A stretch of DNA of 64,000 bases from Rosa chinensis. Lineage: Eukaryota > Streptophyta > Magnoliopsida > Rosales > Rosaceae. Position numbers and translations under genes: made by a program. The notes under the pieces were generated by a model, which worked only from the letters and a program-made list of their open reading frames with translations, ran no database searches and had not been told where the DNA came from. Numbering within the stretch: the first letter of the stretch is position 1; each line of letters opens with the position of its first letter. Shown in pieces: positions 54,391 through 64,000 of the stretch. Location: contig NC_037094.1 in the NCBI RefSeq assembly GCF_002994745.2, positions 21,987,001-22,051,000 on the forward strand, written 5' to 3'.

Positions 54391-55821
54391 ATGACGACCC
54401 TTTCTTCAATCTCTCGGTTCCTCTCTTCCTCAATTCGCCTCAAAAATCACAAGCTCTCAATTTCTCACTTCTCTACTGTCTCGTCGGCAGAGACGGTCTA
54501 CAATCACCTCCAGAGAAATGGTGGCAACATTGAGAAAACCCTAGCCTCAATGAGGCTCAATTTGGACGCCAAATGTGTAAGTCAGGTTTTACATAGATGC
54601 TATCCCACCCAATCCCAAATGGGTCTTAGATTTTTCATATGGGCTGGGGTTCACTCCAGTTATAGGCATAGCTATTTTATGTTCAGCAAAGCTTGTGAAT
54701 TGTATAGGATTAGGCAAAACCCAAGTGTGATTTTTGATGTTTTGGAGGCTTATAGTGTTGAAGGTTGCTCTGTTAATATGAAAATGTTTAAAGTTGTTTT
54801 CAATATGTGTAAAGAAGCTAAGCTTGCTGATGAGGCTTTGGGGGTTCTGAGGAAAATGCCGGAGTTCGGGTTGCGAGGGGATAATGTAGTGTATAATGTT
54901 GTTATAAGGCTGTTTTGTGATAAGGGTGATTTGGATATGGCTGAGAGTTTGGTGAAGGAGATGAGCATGGTGGAGCTTTATCCGGATTTGATCACATACA
55001 TGGTGATGATTAAAGGGTTGTGTAATGTGGGTCGGTTGGATGATGCGTGTGGGTTGTTTAAGTTTATGAAGGAAAATGGTTGTTTGCCTAATGTTGTGGT
55101 GTTCTCGGCCCTTCTTGATGGATTCTGTAGGTTTGGGGATATGGAGAGAGCCTTGAAGTTGTTAGAGGAGATGGAGAAGGAAGGTGGGGATTGTAGTCCT
55201 AATGTAGTAACATATACGTCTGTGATTCAATATCTTTGTGACAAGGGTCGGACAGTGGAGGCATTGCTTGTTTTGGATCGAATGGAAGCTCGTGGTTGTT
55301 TACCAACTCGCGTCACGGTTAGTTCTTTGATCACGGGTTTTGTTAAGGAGGATCAAGTTGAGCTGGCTTATAAGTTGGTTGATAGAGTTGTTGAAAGTGG
55401 AAGTGTTACAAAAACTGATTGCTATAGTTCTCTTGTTGTGTCTTTGGAAAGAGTCAGAAAACCCGAGGAGGCAGAGAAAGTCTTTAGGACGATGCTTGAT
55501 AGTGGGGTCAAACCAAACAGTTTGGTGTGTACCATTATGTTAAAAAAAAGTTGTTTGGAGGGACGTATGGTGGATGCATATTGCTTGTTTGATGAACTTG
55601 AGAAGATGGAATGCTTATCTTCTATTGATTCTGATACTTATTCTATTCTTTTAGTGGGGCTTTGTCAGCAAAGACACTTAGTGCAGGCTGCAAAGCTTGC
55701 AAGGGTAATGCTGAGTAAAGGAATTAAACTAAAAGCTCCATATGTTGATATTATAGCTGAGGTCCTGATGAAATCTGGAGATGAGGAGTTACTTGAACAA
55801 TTGACAAGAAATGGAAGGTGA
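54391..55821 (+). CDS. Pentatricopeptide-repeat protein, organelle-targeted
   Basis: This is an intronless 476-codon gene. I choose ATG 54391 (MTTLSSISRFLSSSIRLKNH) because it opens a typical S/R/L-rich mitochondrial or plastid transit peptide; the frame is open 70 codons further up to 54181 but that part is not peptide-like. About nine to ten P-type PPR motifs follow (for example NVVYNVVIRLFCDKGDLDMA, NVVVFSALLDGFCRFGDMER, SPNVVTYTSVIQYLCDKGRT). There is no E, DYW or other editing domain. It closely resembles the Arabidopsis PPR protein At5g47360 from memory. P-class PPRs bind specific organelle RNAs and affect their stability or splicing; the target is unknown. Confidence 0.92.
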   Translation: MTTLSSISRFLSSSIRLKNHKLSISHFSTVSSAETVYNHLQRNGGNIEKTLASMRLNLDAKCVSQVLHRCYPTQSQMGLRFFIWAGVHSSYRHSYFMFSKACELYRIRQNPSVIFDVLEAYSVEGCSVNMKMFKVVFNMCKEAKLADEALGVLRKMPEFGLRGDNVVYNVVIRLFCDKGDLDMAESLVKEMSMVELYPDLITYMVMIKGLCNVGRLDDACGLFKFMKENGCLPNVVVFSALLDGFCRFGDMERALKLLEEMEKEGGDCSPNVVTYTSVIQYLCDKGRTVEALLVLDRMEARGCLPTRVTVSSLITGFVKEDQVELAYKLVDRVVESGSVTKTDCYSSLVVSLERVRKPEEAEKVFRTMLDSGVKPNSLVCTIMLKKSCLEGRMVDAYCLFDELEKMECLSSIDSDTYSILLVGLCQQRHLVQAAKLARVMLSKGIKLKAPYVDIIAEVLMKSGDEELLEQLTRNGR

Positions 55822-57527
55822 CATTGAAGAAAAGATAATATTCAACTGTCTCCTTGGCTCGTTTGTTAAGAAACTGGCTCTCGTTTGTTGACCTGGGTGC
55901 TTCAGCTATAGAAGAAAACAATTCTTGAGTTGAGTTGGTAGTATTTGCAACAAACGAGTACTTGTTCCAATCTGGCAGAGAAAAACAATTATTGAAAGTG
56001 GAAGTGAATAAAGGCAGATCCTGGTAAACATTGAATTCATTTGATTTTGTGTTATTCTAAATTATTCATCTATTATCTGAAAGCTATCTCAATGGCATAA
56101 CAAATACTGCTCATAAGTTTTAGGATTTTGCTCCATAATCCTAGTTAAATATATCACTCCAAAGGTCATAGTTGCTTTTTAACAAGTAAACTGCATAGCT
56201 CTTTATATTTTGTGGTTCATTATTTGCTTTCAGTTTGTGTGTCATGTAAGGGAGTGGAGTTGAACATAGTGATTGCTGATATCCAGATGCAATTATGTCT
56301 TTTATATTCCTCATACCGTGTATGTAAGAGCATAGGTTTTTTGCTAGCATAGATAATGGCAGTCTCATTTCTTGGTGATCTGTGATTGTATGTTGCAGTT
56401 TCTGTTGGTTGTTTTTTTTTTCTCTCTCTTATAGATGCACTTCTTTACATATGTTTTTCTTTTCTTCTTTGCTTTTATGGATTCAAGGTCATGAAGAGGT
56501 TATCCTTTCAAGTATCAAAGCACTTCAAGGTTTTTCTCTTTCTTCACCTTGTGCCTGTATTGCTTTTCTGCCTCTTTGTGTGGAATGCATAAATGGCTTT
56601 CTAGCACCGACTTCATTTGCATAAGTTTTCTCTCACCCTGATAGATCTACTGGTTAAGATGACATAATTATAAAAGCTGGACTGACTTTGAGGTAGCTTA
56701 TTGAATTGGTATAGATTGTATAGTTGATAAATAATGAAGGAAAGCCAGGCACTTGTACTCTGGTCTGTTAGTCTAATTGCAGAAAATTTGATTGAGTCAG
56801 AAAATCTGTTAGCATTCATCTATTCATGAGCTTTTTCTGTTTATTGTTAATAGTTTTCCTATATGTATTGTTGAGACTTGAGATTATATCTCATACTGGG
56901 AATGTAAAGTCGTGCTTACAAAAGGAATTGGGGTCTCTCCAGCCATTGCCAATTGGGTTCAGGTTGGATGCATAAATCTCTTCATGTATTTTAACCTGTT
57001 TTCTGAAGTTCAATATCTTGGTGTCAAGTCATTATCACTGTCGTTGATCTCAAATCACGAAATTACATGGCTAACTAAGATAGAGCATTAGAAGCACAGG
57101 TTATTTCAATACATAAGCTTGTGATGTTGATAGATCAAACCATTTTTCTCCTATTTCTTTTAGGGAGGGCAAAAATATCTAGCCAGGTACCTGCCACCCA
57201 CCCTCAACTTCCCCCTTCCTGCCTCCCTTATAGGGAACAAGAGAGCAAGGATGAAGGACAGCTGAGCTCTATGGGTGGGTACCCATTAATTATTTTTGCC
57301 AATTCTACTGTTTTGGCTCATAGTTCAATTTCAAATCACTGCTTGTGGTCATTGGATCATAGTTCGGTCATATCCTTGTTTTCATATGATGGATAAATAC
57401 CTAATTATAATGTATATGGTTTAACTTTTCATTCCAGGCTATATCTGACTATTAGGGGGATACAACCTTCTTCCAAAGCTTAACAACCAATTGATTGATG
57501 AGAGAACTCTATTTATTGGAATTGTTT
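55822..57527. other. 3' flank of the PPR gene
   Basis: T-rich, AT-rich sequence with small open frames that have no domain. It includes the PPR 3' untranslated region; part of it may be spliced, as is common for plant PPR genes. No other feature is seen. Confidence 0.55.
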
Positions 57528-57544
57528 TGGAGCTTACAGCACTT

Positions 57545-58431
57545 TTTTTTTTTTAGAAGAAACAGCTTTTTATTAAAAAAGCAAAAATCGAGATACAGGG
57601 AGGCGGACAAGGAGTCCGCTTTAATGATCTAAAGAGGGCAGCTAGGGCTATAGGCCTAGCATCTCGTCTAATAATACTAATCAAGGCTTAGGGTCTTATA
57701 CTACAGCTGCTTGCCAGTTAAGTATAATGGAAGAAAGATTATAATCCTTGAATTCCTTAGAAATAGAAACCCATAAGGATGCCCAGAACTTGACTCTCTC
57801 CCACAGGTCTTCCTTCTCCACCCCTCCATAGTTTTCAAATAATCTTTTATTTCTTTCCATCCAGACCACCCAAACTACAGCTAGCACCCCACAACCCCAA
57901 AGGGTTCTGGCCTTTTTTCCTTTACCAAACGCTATGGGGTTATCTCTTAGCAAGTCATTTCTCTCTAATGGAGTTGTCCAGTCCACTCTTGCCTCCCTAA
58001 ATAATTTTTTCCATAAGAAATTAGCCACTTCACAATGCACGAAGACATGATCAGCACTTTCCCCTTGAGCTTTGCATAAAATACACCAGTGAGGAGAAAT
58101 ACAACTTCCCGGTCTTCTCCTTTGAAGAACATCACATGTATTTGTCTTCCCCAGTACCACAAGCCATCCCAAAATCTTCACCTTAGTAGGGACCTTGACC
58201 TTCCAAAATAAACTTTGCAGGAGCCAAAATTGGATCTGATCCACCACTAATTAAGAAGCTATGGAAAGATTTGCAAGAGAATTTCCCATTAGGCTCAAGC
58301 TTCCACCTCCTTTCATCTGGTTTGGACTCCACTAATCGGACATTTCTAGCTTAACCATCAGCGAGGCAAACTCCTCAATCTCTTGATCATTTAAGTTTCT
58401 TCTGAACCCAAAGTCCCAGCTCATTGGAAAA
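57545..58431 (-). mobile_element. 5'-truncated LINE with 17-bp target duplication
   Basis: TGGAGCTTACAGCACTT occurs at 57528-57544 and 58432-58448, flanking an 887-bp insert. The insert ends in a poly(A) on minus (T-run 57542-57554 on plus, partly shared with the duplication). Only the last part of ORF2 is present, so the copy is 5'-truncated, as most LINE insertions are. The insert lies downstream of the PPR gene, in opposite direction. Confidence 0.88.
57696..58247 (-). pseudogene. LINE ORF2 C-terminus with RT zinc-binding domain
   Basis: The 183-codon open frame contains a zf-RVT type region: FWKVKVPTKVKILGWLVVLG, then CILCKAQGESADHVFVHCEV and FLWKKLF, with the C-x2-C...H...C pattern. This domain follows the reverse transcriptase in plant L1-type ORF2. 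Upstream codons to 58430 (RRNLNDQEIEEFASLM) belong to the same protein but are separated by a stop. Without endonuclease and RT it is inactive. Confidence 0.85.
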
Positions 58432-58448
58432 TGGAGCTTACAGCACTT

Positions 58449-61400
58449 GTTGCTGCTTATCATGGCAAGCTGGAATTCTTCCTGATTACATTTTAATCTT
58501 GGTCTATCAATTTATAAGATTGTTAGAGAAGAAGCATTTTATCTGATGAGAGATGCTCATCTTTCTGCATCTTATTTTTGTGTTTTCAACAATATGGCAT
58601 GACACTGTTAAAATCAATTTTCTTCTGACATGGGTGTCTCTCTCTTAAAAGTTTATTTCTTTTAGATACTATTATTCTGCTCCTCTTTTTCATCCCTCTT
58701 TAAATAATTGGAATTTTCAATTTTGAAATTCAAATCACAGAGATAACAAAACATGGTCGTATTTGTTGTCTTAAAATATGAAAAAATCCACCTGGATATA
58801 GTTGACCATACAGTACGCTGCTCAATTTCTTATTAGTAAATTTAGTGGAGTGTCACAAGTTTTCCCGTTATGGTTCAACCATAAGCATCTCTCACTCTCA
58901 TTGTGACACCTTGTTTCTATGCAGACAAACCTTTACACTGTGGACTGGATTGGTTTGGAAACCTTAAAAGAACCTGAGAGGGTCTGGATTTGTGGTCCAG
59001 GAAGTCATTTAGGAATCTCTGAACGTCATATTAGAAACTATGTGGGGCCTTGATAAAAGATTTGCATCAAGAAATGGCAATCAGAGTGGTAGTTTACTGA
59101 GTAAGTGAAGTTCATCATAAAGTTGGTGAGTTACAATGGGGAGCAAGCTGTACCTCAGTTTGAAGCACCAACAGCAGTACTTGAAGGTTCATCCTATCCA
59201 GGTGCTTCTCATCAACCGAAAGCTTCTCTAGTTAGCTACTGGGGCTGTTTGCCTTACTGTTGAATAAGATTATTGCATGAACTTTATTTTTGGTCATTGG
59301 ATGATCAAAGTAACTGTATATGAAATCTATTATTTGCCCTCATCATCATATTATGAAACTCCATATCGAAGTCCTGTGTCTATCTTATCTGTTAGAAAGA
59401 AAGAAATAAATAAATGAAAATCTCTCAAAGGGAAGCATCCAAAATTTTGGTATTTGTAGTGTTACTCAGATCAAATATGTGATGATAGATCTTGTGCCAC
59501 TTAACTGGTAGAAACTAGTCTTGCTTGGTGACACTTTCCATAGTTCTAATCCCACAAATATGGCACTGAAAATGAATAGAGCAAGTTCGGGTAGATACAT
59601 AGAATATAAAGCAATCAATGCAGAAGCTCCACTGTATCCTAGTCAGATACCGGAAGCTCTGGCTGTTAAAAAATGGACGGTTGTGATGTTGACTGTGGTG
59701 AAACTTTCATATCTTAGTTTCTTACAAAAGGTGCATCTTTAATGTCTTAGCTTACTAGGGGGCGGTGGCTTTGTGATGCAAATTCCATTTTGTTCATCTT
59801 AGTGAGGCATTTAGTATTTGGACCTTGTATGATTTTAGACATCAGTGTGGACCTACATTTTTGTCCTAAATGTTGTGGATGGTGAGCATGAGTTTCATTG
59901 AGAAGGAGAACTTGACATGATGTTCTTTTGTTTGTTCTAGAATTTGCATCAAAGCCTACTCCTTTAGTGGCCCTTTTGTTCGGCATCTTTATTTGCATTT
60001 ATATTCTCCATCTTCATCATATTTTTGGTCTCTCCCTTCATCTGCATTACCCAAGGGGGGTAGTCCTCTTTCCTTTTTCAAAGGGCTAGATAGTCTCTTG
60101 GTGGGTAGGATAAGACTCCAATTAATATTTAATTTTCAACTGGAAACCACCAACTGTTGTTGTTGTTGTTGTGTGTGTGTGTGTGTGTTTTTTTTTTTTT
60201 AGTATATATTTTTATTTTTAATTTTGGGTATAGTAGGTCATTAGGCCAAAAATGGACACAATGCTTGAAGGTTCGAACAACCAGTCGCATCCGAAAGGGG
60301 GATGTCCAGGAGAGAACCAGGAGGAGAAGCTAACAATTGAGCCCCAAGATCAGTCTCATGACTCGAGCTAAAGTGAGGATGAGAATATTGCTCTTTATAT
60401 ATGTTGTTCTTTAGCTGGACTGAGAAGGACTCCAGTTTCTCTTTTGGTGTGGCTTTTGTTAACTATCCAAAGGAGGCAAGGTATATTAGACTGAAAGAAC
60501 TCAATTTAACAAAGCTCTTTGTCACTTTTATCCCTTAACCAACTTAAATTGCCATTCTGATGAATTTTCACTTTGCTTGCAAGTATAAAAATGTAATTCA
60601 TCTGCTTTCAATGTTGGTAAGACCTACCTAATCGTAAAATGTTTTCTTCTATAACTAATTTAAGGTCAAGGCTTCCTACTATAAGAAAAAAGAAATTTTG
60701 ACTTTCAAGATTCTCCATTATTTCACATACCTACAACACTAGGACGAGTCATGACGACCTCTCCCACCACTTGTTGGAAAAAACTGTCTCACCCCTAAAG
60801 ACTTTTGAAATGTAGTGAGAATTTCATTTAGAAAATTAGAAGAAGTATTCCTTCAGATTATCACACAATTTCGAAGTATATCTCTACAACTCCATCCAGC
60901 TTCGAAGAAGTATCCAAATTTGTATGGTCCATCTCAATTCCAAATCCTATGCTTAACAGATATGTATTAACCAGCCAAATTTTTTTTTTTGAAATAAATA
61001 AAAAATAAAAAAATCAGATACGTACTTTTAATATGACTCAGATTTTTTTTTTCTTAATATGACTCAGATTAACAAGACGATTATATATAGACTCAAATTT
61101 GGATTTGAATTTGTAATGCAAGATTGTATGGTAATCTCGAAGAATATAATGACAAATTCATTCTTGCAAGAAGTATGCAAATTTGTATAGTCCATATTAA
61201 TCAGAATTTTACGCTTAACGGATATGTATTAACAAGTCAATTTCAATACGTAAAACTCATATTAATAAGACTATCACATATAGATTCAAACAAGCTAAGT
61301 CTGCTGCGAATGTCAAGGTTGTGATTAAAAAAAAAAGTAATTTCTGACTGGAATGAACAGTATGAACAGTTAACTGAACTTTAATACAATTTCAATTTGA

Positions 61401-61700
61401 ACTAATGAACCGAGTCTATATTTAATTATAATTCTAACTAAAATTAAGATATCTTTTTTGTGGACAAGCTAAATTAAGAATTTTTCTCGGCATCACAAAA
61501 ATAATTATGTGATAAAGTTGAAATAAAATAATAATGACCTATTATCCAATATTATGTCGGCAAAACCCCACCTTTGCCTTTGAAATTTCCAAAACTCCAC
61601 CAAAAAAAGAAAGAAAGGAAAAAAAAAAAAAAAAAAAAAAGAATTTCAAATCCTCCGCGATCCGTCAAATATTTCCACGCGTCAATCCCTCACCGACTCT
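58449..61700. other. Intergenic region
   Basis: No gene is seen. A simple repeat (TTG)n then (TG)n then T-run is at 60154-60200. Exon-like fragments in 58920-59260 have stops in all frames. The right part is AT-rich with T- and A-runs and should include the promoter of the phosphatase gene. Confidence 0.5.
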
Positions 61701-62021
61701 CAAACCCCTCTCTTTTTTTTATGTCAGTCCCCGTGACTCTATCCTTTCCCTCCATCCTAACTTCTCGCCTTTCTATTTCTCTCTCTTGTTTTGCCTCCGT
61801 TGGTTTCTCCAAGTTTGTTGAGCGAAAAAAAGGTGGGACTAGAATCTCGTGCTATCCTCTCATCGAAGCACTTCCAATTCTCTAGGGTTAGGGTTTTCTC
61901 CATATTCTCCAGAATTTCCCCAAATCCCTTTTTGATCACTCTATTTCCCGATCCCCCTCGATCGCGTCGCCGTCGTCTCCGCCGCTCTCCGGCCGTCCGA
62001 TCGACCCTGTTTTCGCAAAAC

Positions 62022-62138
62022 ATGGTCGCGATTTCTCCCAGGGTTCACAATCTCTCTATCTTCAACTCGAATCTGATCCCGATCCTCCATCTCTCTCACT
62101 CTTGTCGACGTTACAGGCTCTCTCTCTTGATTCTGTGA
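62022..62138 (+). CDS. Upstream ORF in the phosphatase leader
   Basis: An ATG in a good context (A at -3, G at +4) opens 38 codons ending TGA 62136-62138, 146 bases before the main ATG. The peptide (MVAISPRVHNLSIFNSN...) has no known domain. If this segment is in the mature leader it could lower translation of the main frame. I cannot tell whether it is removed as a leader intron. Confidence 0.4.
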   Translation: MVAISPRVHNLSIFNSNLIPILHLSHSCRRYRLSLLIL

Positions 62139-62284
62139 TTTTGGTGAAGATCTAGGTTTTTTTTCTTTTCTTTTTTCGATGCTAGATATTGTGTGATTGT
62201 TGTTTGTGTGTAAATAGTGTGAAAAGCTAGGGGTTTTTGTGGTGTAATTAGGAGTGATCTGGTTAGGGTTTGACTTGAGGTGCT

Positions 62285-63688
62285 ATGTATATTGAGGAGT
62301 TGAAAGGTGGAGAAGAAGTGGATTTAGGGCATGGAAGGGGCATCGTGGGGTCGGATGCGAAACGGGTCTTGATCGGAGCGGGGGCTCGTGCGCTGTTTTA
62401 CCCGACTCTGCTTTACAATGTCATCAGGAATAAGCTTCAGGCTGAGTTTCGCTGGTGGGATAAGGTCGATGAGGTACAATATGCTCTTTCTCATAGTTTT
62501 TTGTGTATCGTTGATTTGAATTTTGATCGGATGTGGATTTATTTCTCTAATGCTTTTTCCTGCAATTGTGAATTGCTTTGTAAATATCGGAGCTTTTATA
62601 CATGGTATAGCTGATGTTATTATGAAATTCTAAATCGGACATGTAATCGAGAAGCGTTACTTTTAAATAAACCGAAATTTTGTTGTATGAAATGCATGTG
62701 GCTTTTGCGTGCTGAGTGTTTTATGTGACTGATGAGGTGTTTTGTTGATTAGACTGCTGTGTTCTTTTGTATTAGACATTGATTTACTTCAGTTTTATGT
62801 GTGTGAACTGATGTACTATCTCGATTTTGTTTAAATTCTAACAATACTGTTTTCAGTTTGTATTGTTAGGTGCAGTTCCATTCCCTACTGATGTGCCTCG
62901 CCTAAAGGAGGTCGGAGTTCGTGGAGTCATCACACTTAATGAGCCATACGAGACTTTGGTTCCAACGTCTCTTTATCAGGTTAGTGATTCATTTGTTTCA
63001 GATACATTCCATACGGTATGCTTGCTGGCGTTTTATTAGGCACCTCCATATTTTTAACTTTCTGCTTAAATTTTGCAGTCCAATGGCATTAGCCATCTGG
63101 TGATCCCTACCAGAGACTACTGCTTTGCACCATCGCTGAATGATATATGTCGTGCTGTAAACTTCATTAATGGTAAGCATTCTTGCGACTTGAATTGATT
63201 GAATTTGGTAAATTTTTCTGTAATGGAGGAGGCATATGTTGGAGTTGCTTGTTGTAATTTTAAATTTAAGGGCATACATATTTATTGATTGGCTTCAAAG
63301 CAGTACTCAATGTGATATCTTCAGTTAGAGGGGGGCTGAGGAGTTGTGATACTTCTGTTTTTATTTGCTTTGTTATTTTAGCCTATATGCAGGCTTTCCC
63401 GAACAATGATTTAACTATATATATCTGATTTTTTGTTTTGTAGAAAATGCATCAAGTGGGATGACAACATATGTTCACTGTAAAGCTGGACGGGGCCGTA
63501 GTACGACCATTGTTATCTGCTACTTGGTTAGTGTGACTCAGAAAAAGTAAAAAATTAATTTAAGATTGCCAGCTTTTTGATATTTCTTTCTTTTATAGGT
63601 CCATCACAAGCAGATGACACCTGATTCTGCCTATGAATATCTGAAGTCAATTCGGCCACGTGTGCTTTTGGCCTCTGCTCAGTGGCAG
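62285..63688 (+). CDS. PTPMT1: PTPMT1/DSP8-type dual-specificity phosphatase, first five coding exons
   Basis: Exons: 62285-62473, 62857-62979, 63079-63172, 63444-63526 and 63599-63688; all borders are GT-AG and the 579 bases stay in frame (193 codons). The start MYIEELKGGEEV and ARALFYPTLLYN are as in plant PTPMT1 proteins. The PTP active site VHCKAGRGRST (CX5R) is in exon 4; FVLLGAVPFPTDVPRLKEVG and TRDYCFAPS precede it, and SIRPRVLLASAQWQ follows. PTPMT1 removes phosphate from phosphatidylglycerophosphate to make phosphatidylglycerol in mitochondria and plastids. The C-terminal exons lie beyond the window; an exon beginning at 63930 would give only eight residues and a stop, so I do not include it. 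Confidence 0.92.
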
Positions 63689-64000
63689 GTAACTTGTATG
63701 ATTTATGTTCTCACAGTCTGGGCATGTTCTTCCTGCTTTTGGTGTTTGGAACATGGAATTTTTGTTTTCATTTTTTCCCTTTGTGGCAATGCCCGTCTTC
63801 TATTTTATTTTTAATTCTTAATTTTTTTTGTTAGTAGTTGTTTTATGGGTGATTATAATAATATGGAAACAACTCTCGAGTTGGCTAATATATCTGCCGT
63901 AAAATTTTAAGTTTTATTTTTTCCTTTAGGCGTTGTCTGCGAGTGTAATCTTCTGACTTTTTAAGATGTGGCTCAAGTTTGGGGGGAAAAAAGGTGATGC

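Noticed and set aside
61534..61885. Small frames in the phosphatase leader region
   Set aside because: They lie in A-runs and C/T-rich leader DNA and have no domain or conserved start.
63930..63991. Sixth exon of the phosphatase starting at 63930
   Set aside because: The acceptor is plausible but the frame gives eight residues and a stop, unlike the conserved continuation after LLASAQWQ. The true exon probably lies beyond the window.

Overview
This window is nuclear DNA of a plant, almost certainly a eudicot. It holds a TIR-NBS-LRR resistance gene (a class absent from grasses), a pentatricopeptide-repeat gene and a PTPMT1/DSP8-type phosphatase gene with plant-style GT-AG introns. Around them lie Ty1/copia, Ty3/gypsy, LINE and Mutator-like transposons. 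There is no sign of bacterial organisation. Most of the 64 kb is transposon-derived; only three or four host genes look real.

Layout. Positions 1-15889 are one nest: a decayed Tork/Tnt1-like copia element whose integrase gene was split by a young Tat-lineage gypsy element (1741-12638, minus strand, 5-bp target duplication, LTRs differing at 6 of 479 positions). The gypsy carries an extra intron-bearing gene on its antisense strand and a 66-bp tandem array between pol and its 3' LTR. Positions 16641-18246 are an ORF1-only LINE-like retroposon with a poly(A) tail and 16-bp target duplication. Positions 18527-19688 are a nearly palindromic Mutator-type hairpin element. From 19.8 to 26.6 kb on the minus strand is a four-exon TNL gene (22358-25782) flanked by three orphan last-exon fragments that resemble homocysteine S-methyltransferase. 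Positions 27030-28532 are a TIR element with a GC-rich interior, a Pack-MULE candidate. From about 29.59 to 40.68 kb is a large Mutator-like element: a disabled ULP1-type protease gene (plus) converging on a FAR1/MULE-type transposase (minus). Between them are a small unrecognised cysteine-rich gene and several tandem arrays, including a ~505-bp satellite. Positions 43020-49597 are an old copia element with both LTRs. Positions 49.7-53.5 kb are non-coding, probably LTR-derived. Positions 54391-55821 are an organelle-type PPR gene. Positions 57545-58431 are a 5'-truncated LINE with 17-bp target duplications. Positions 62285-63688 are the first five coding exons of the phosphatase gene, which runs off the window.

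How the parts relate. The host genes are independent and form no pathway. The transposons record layered insertion: copia then gypsy on the left, a LINE and a MULE in the degraded gene cluster, and a passenger-carrying MULE in the middle. The parts most worth following are the antisense intron-containing gene of the gypsy element, the passenger genes and satellite inside the large MULE, and the intact ORF1-only retroposon.
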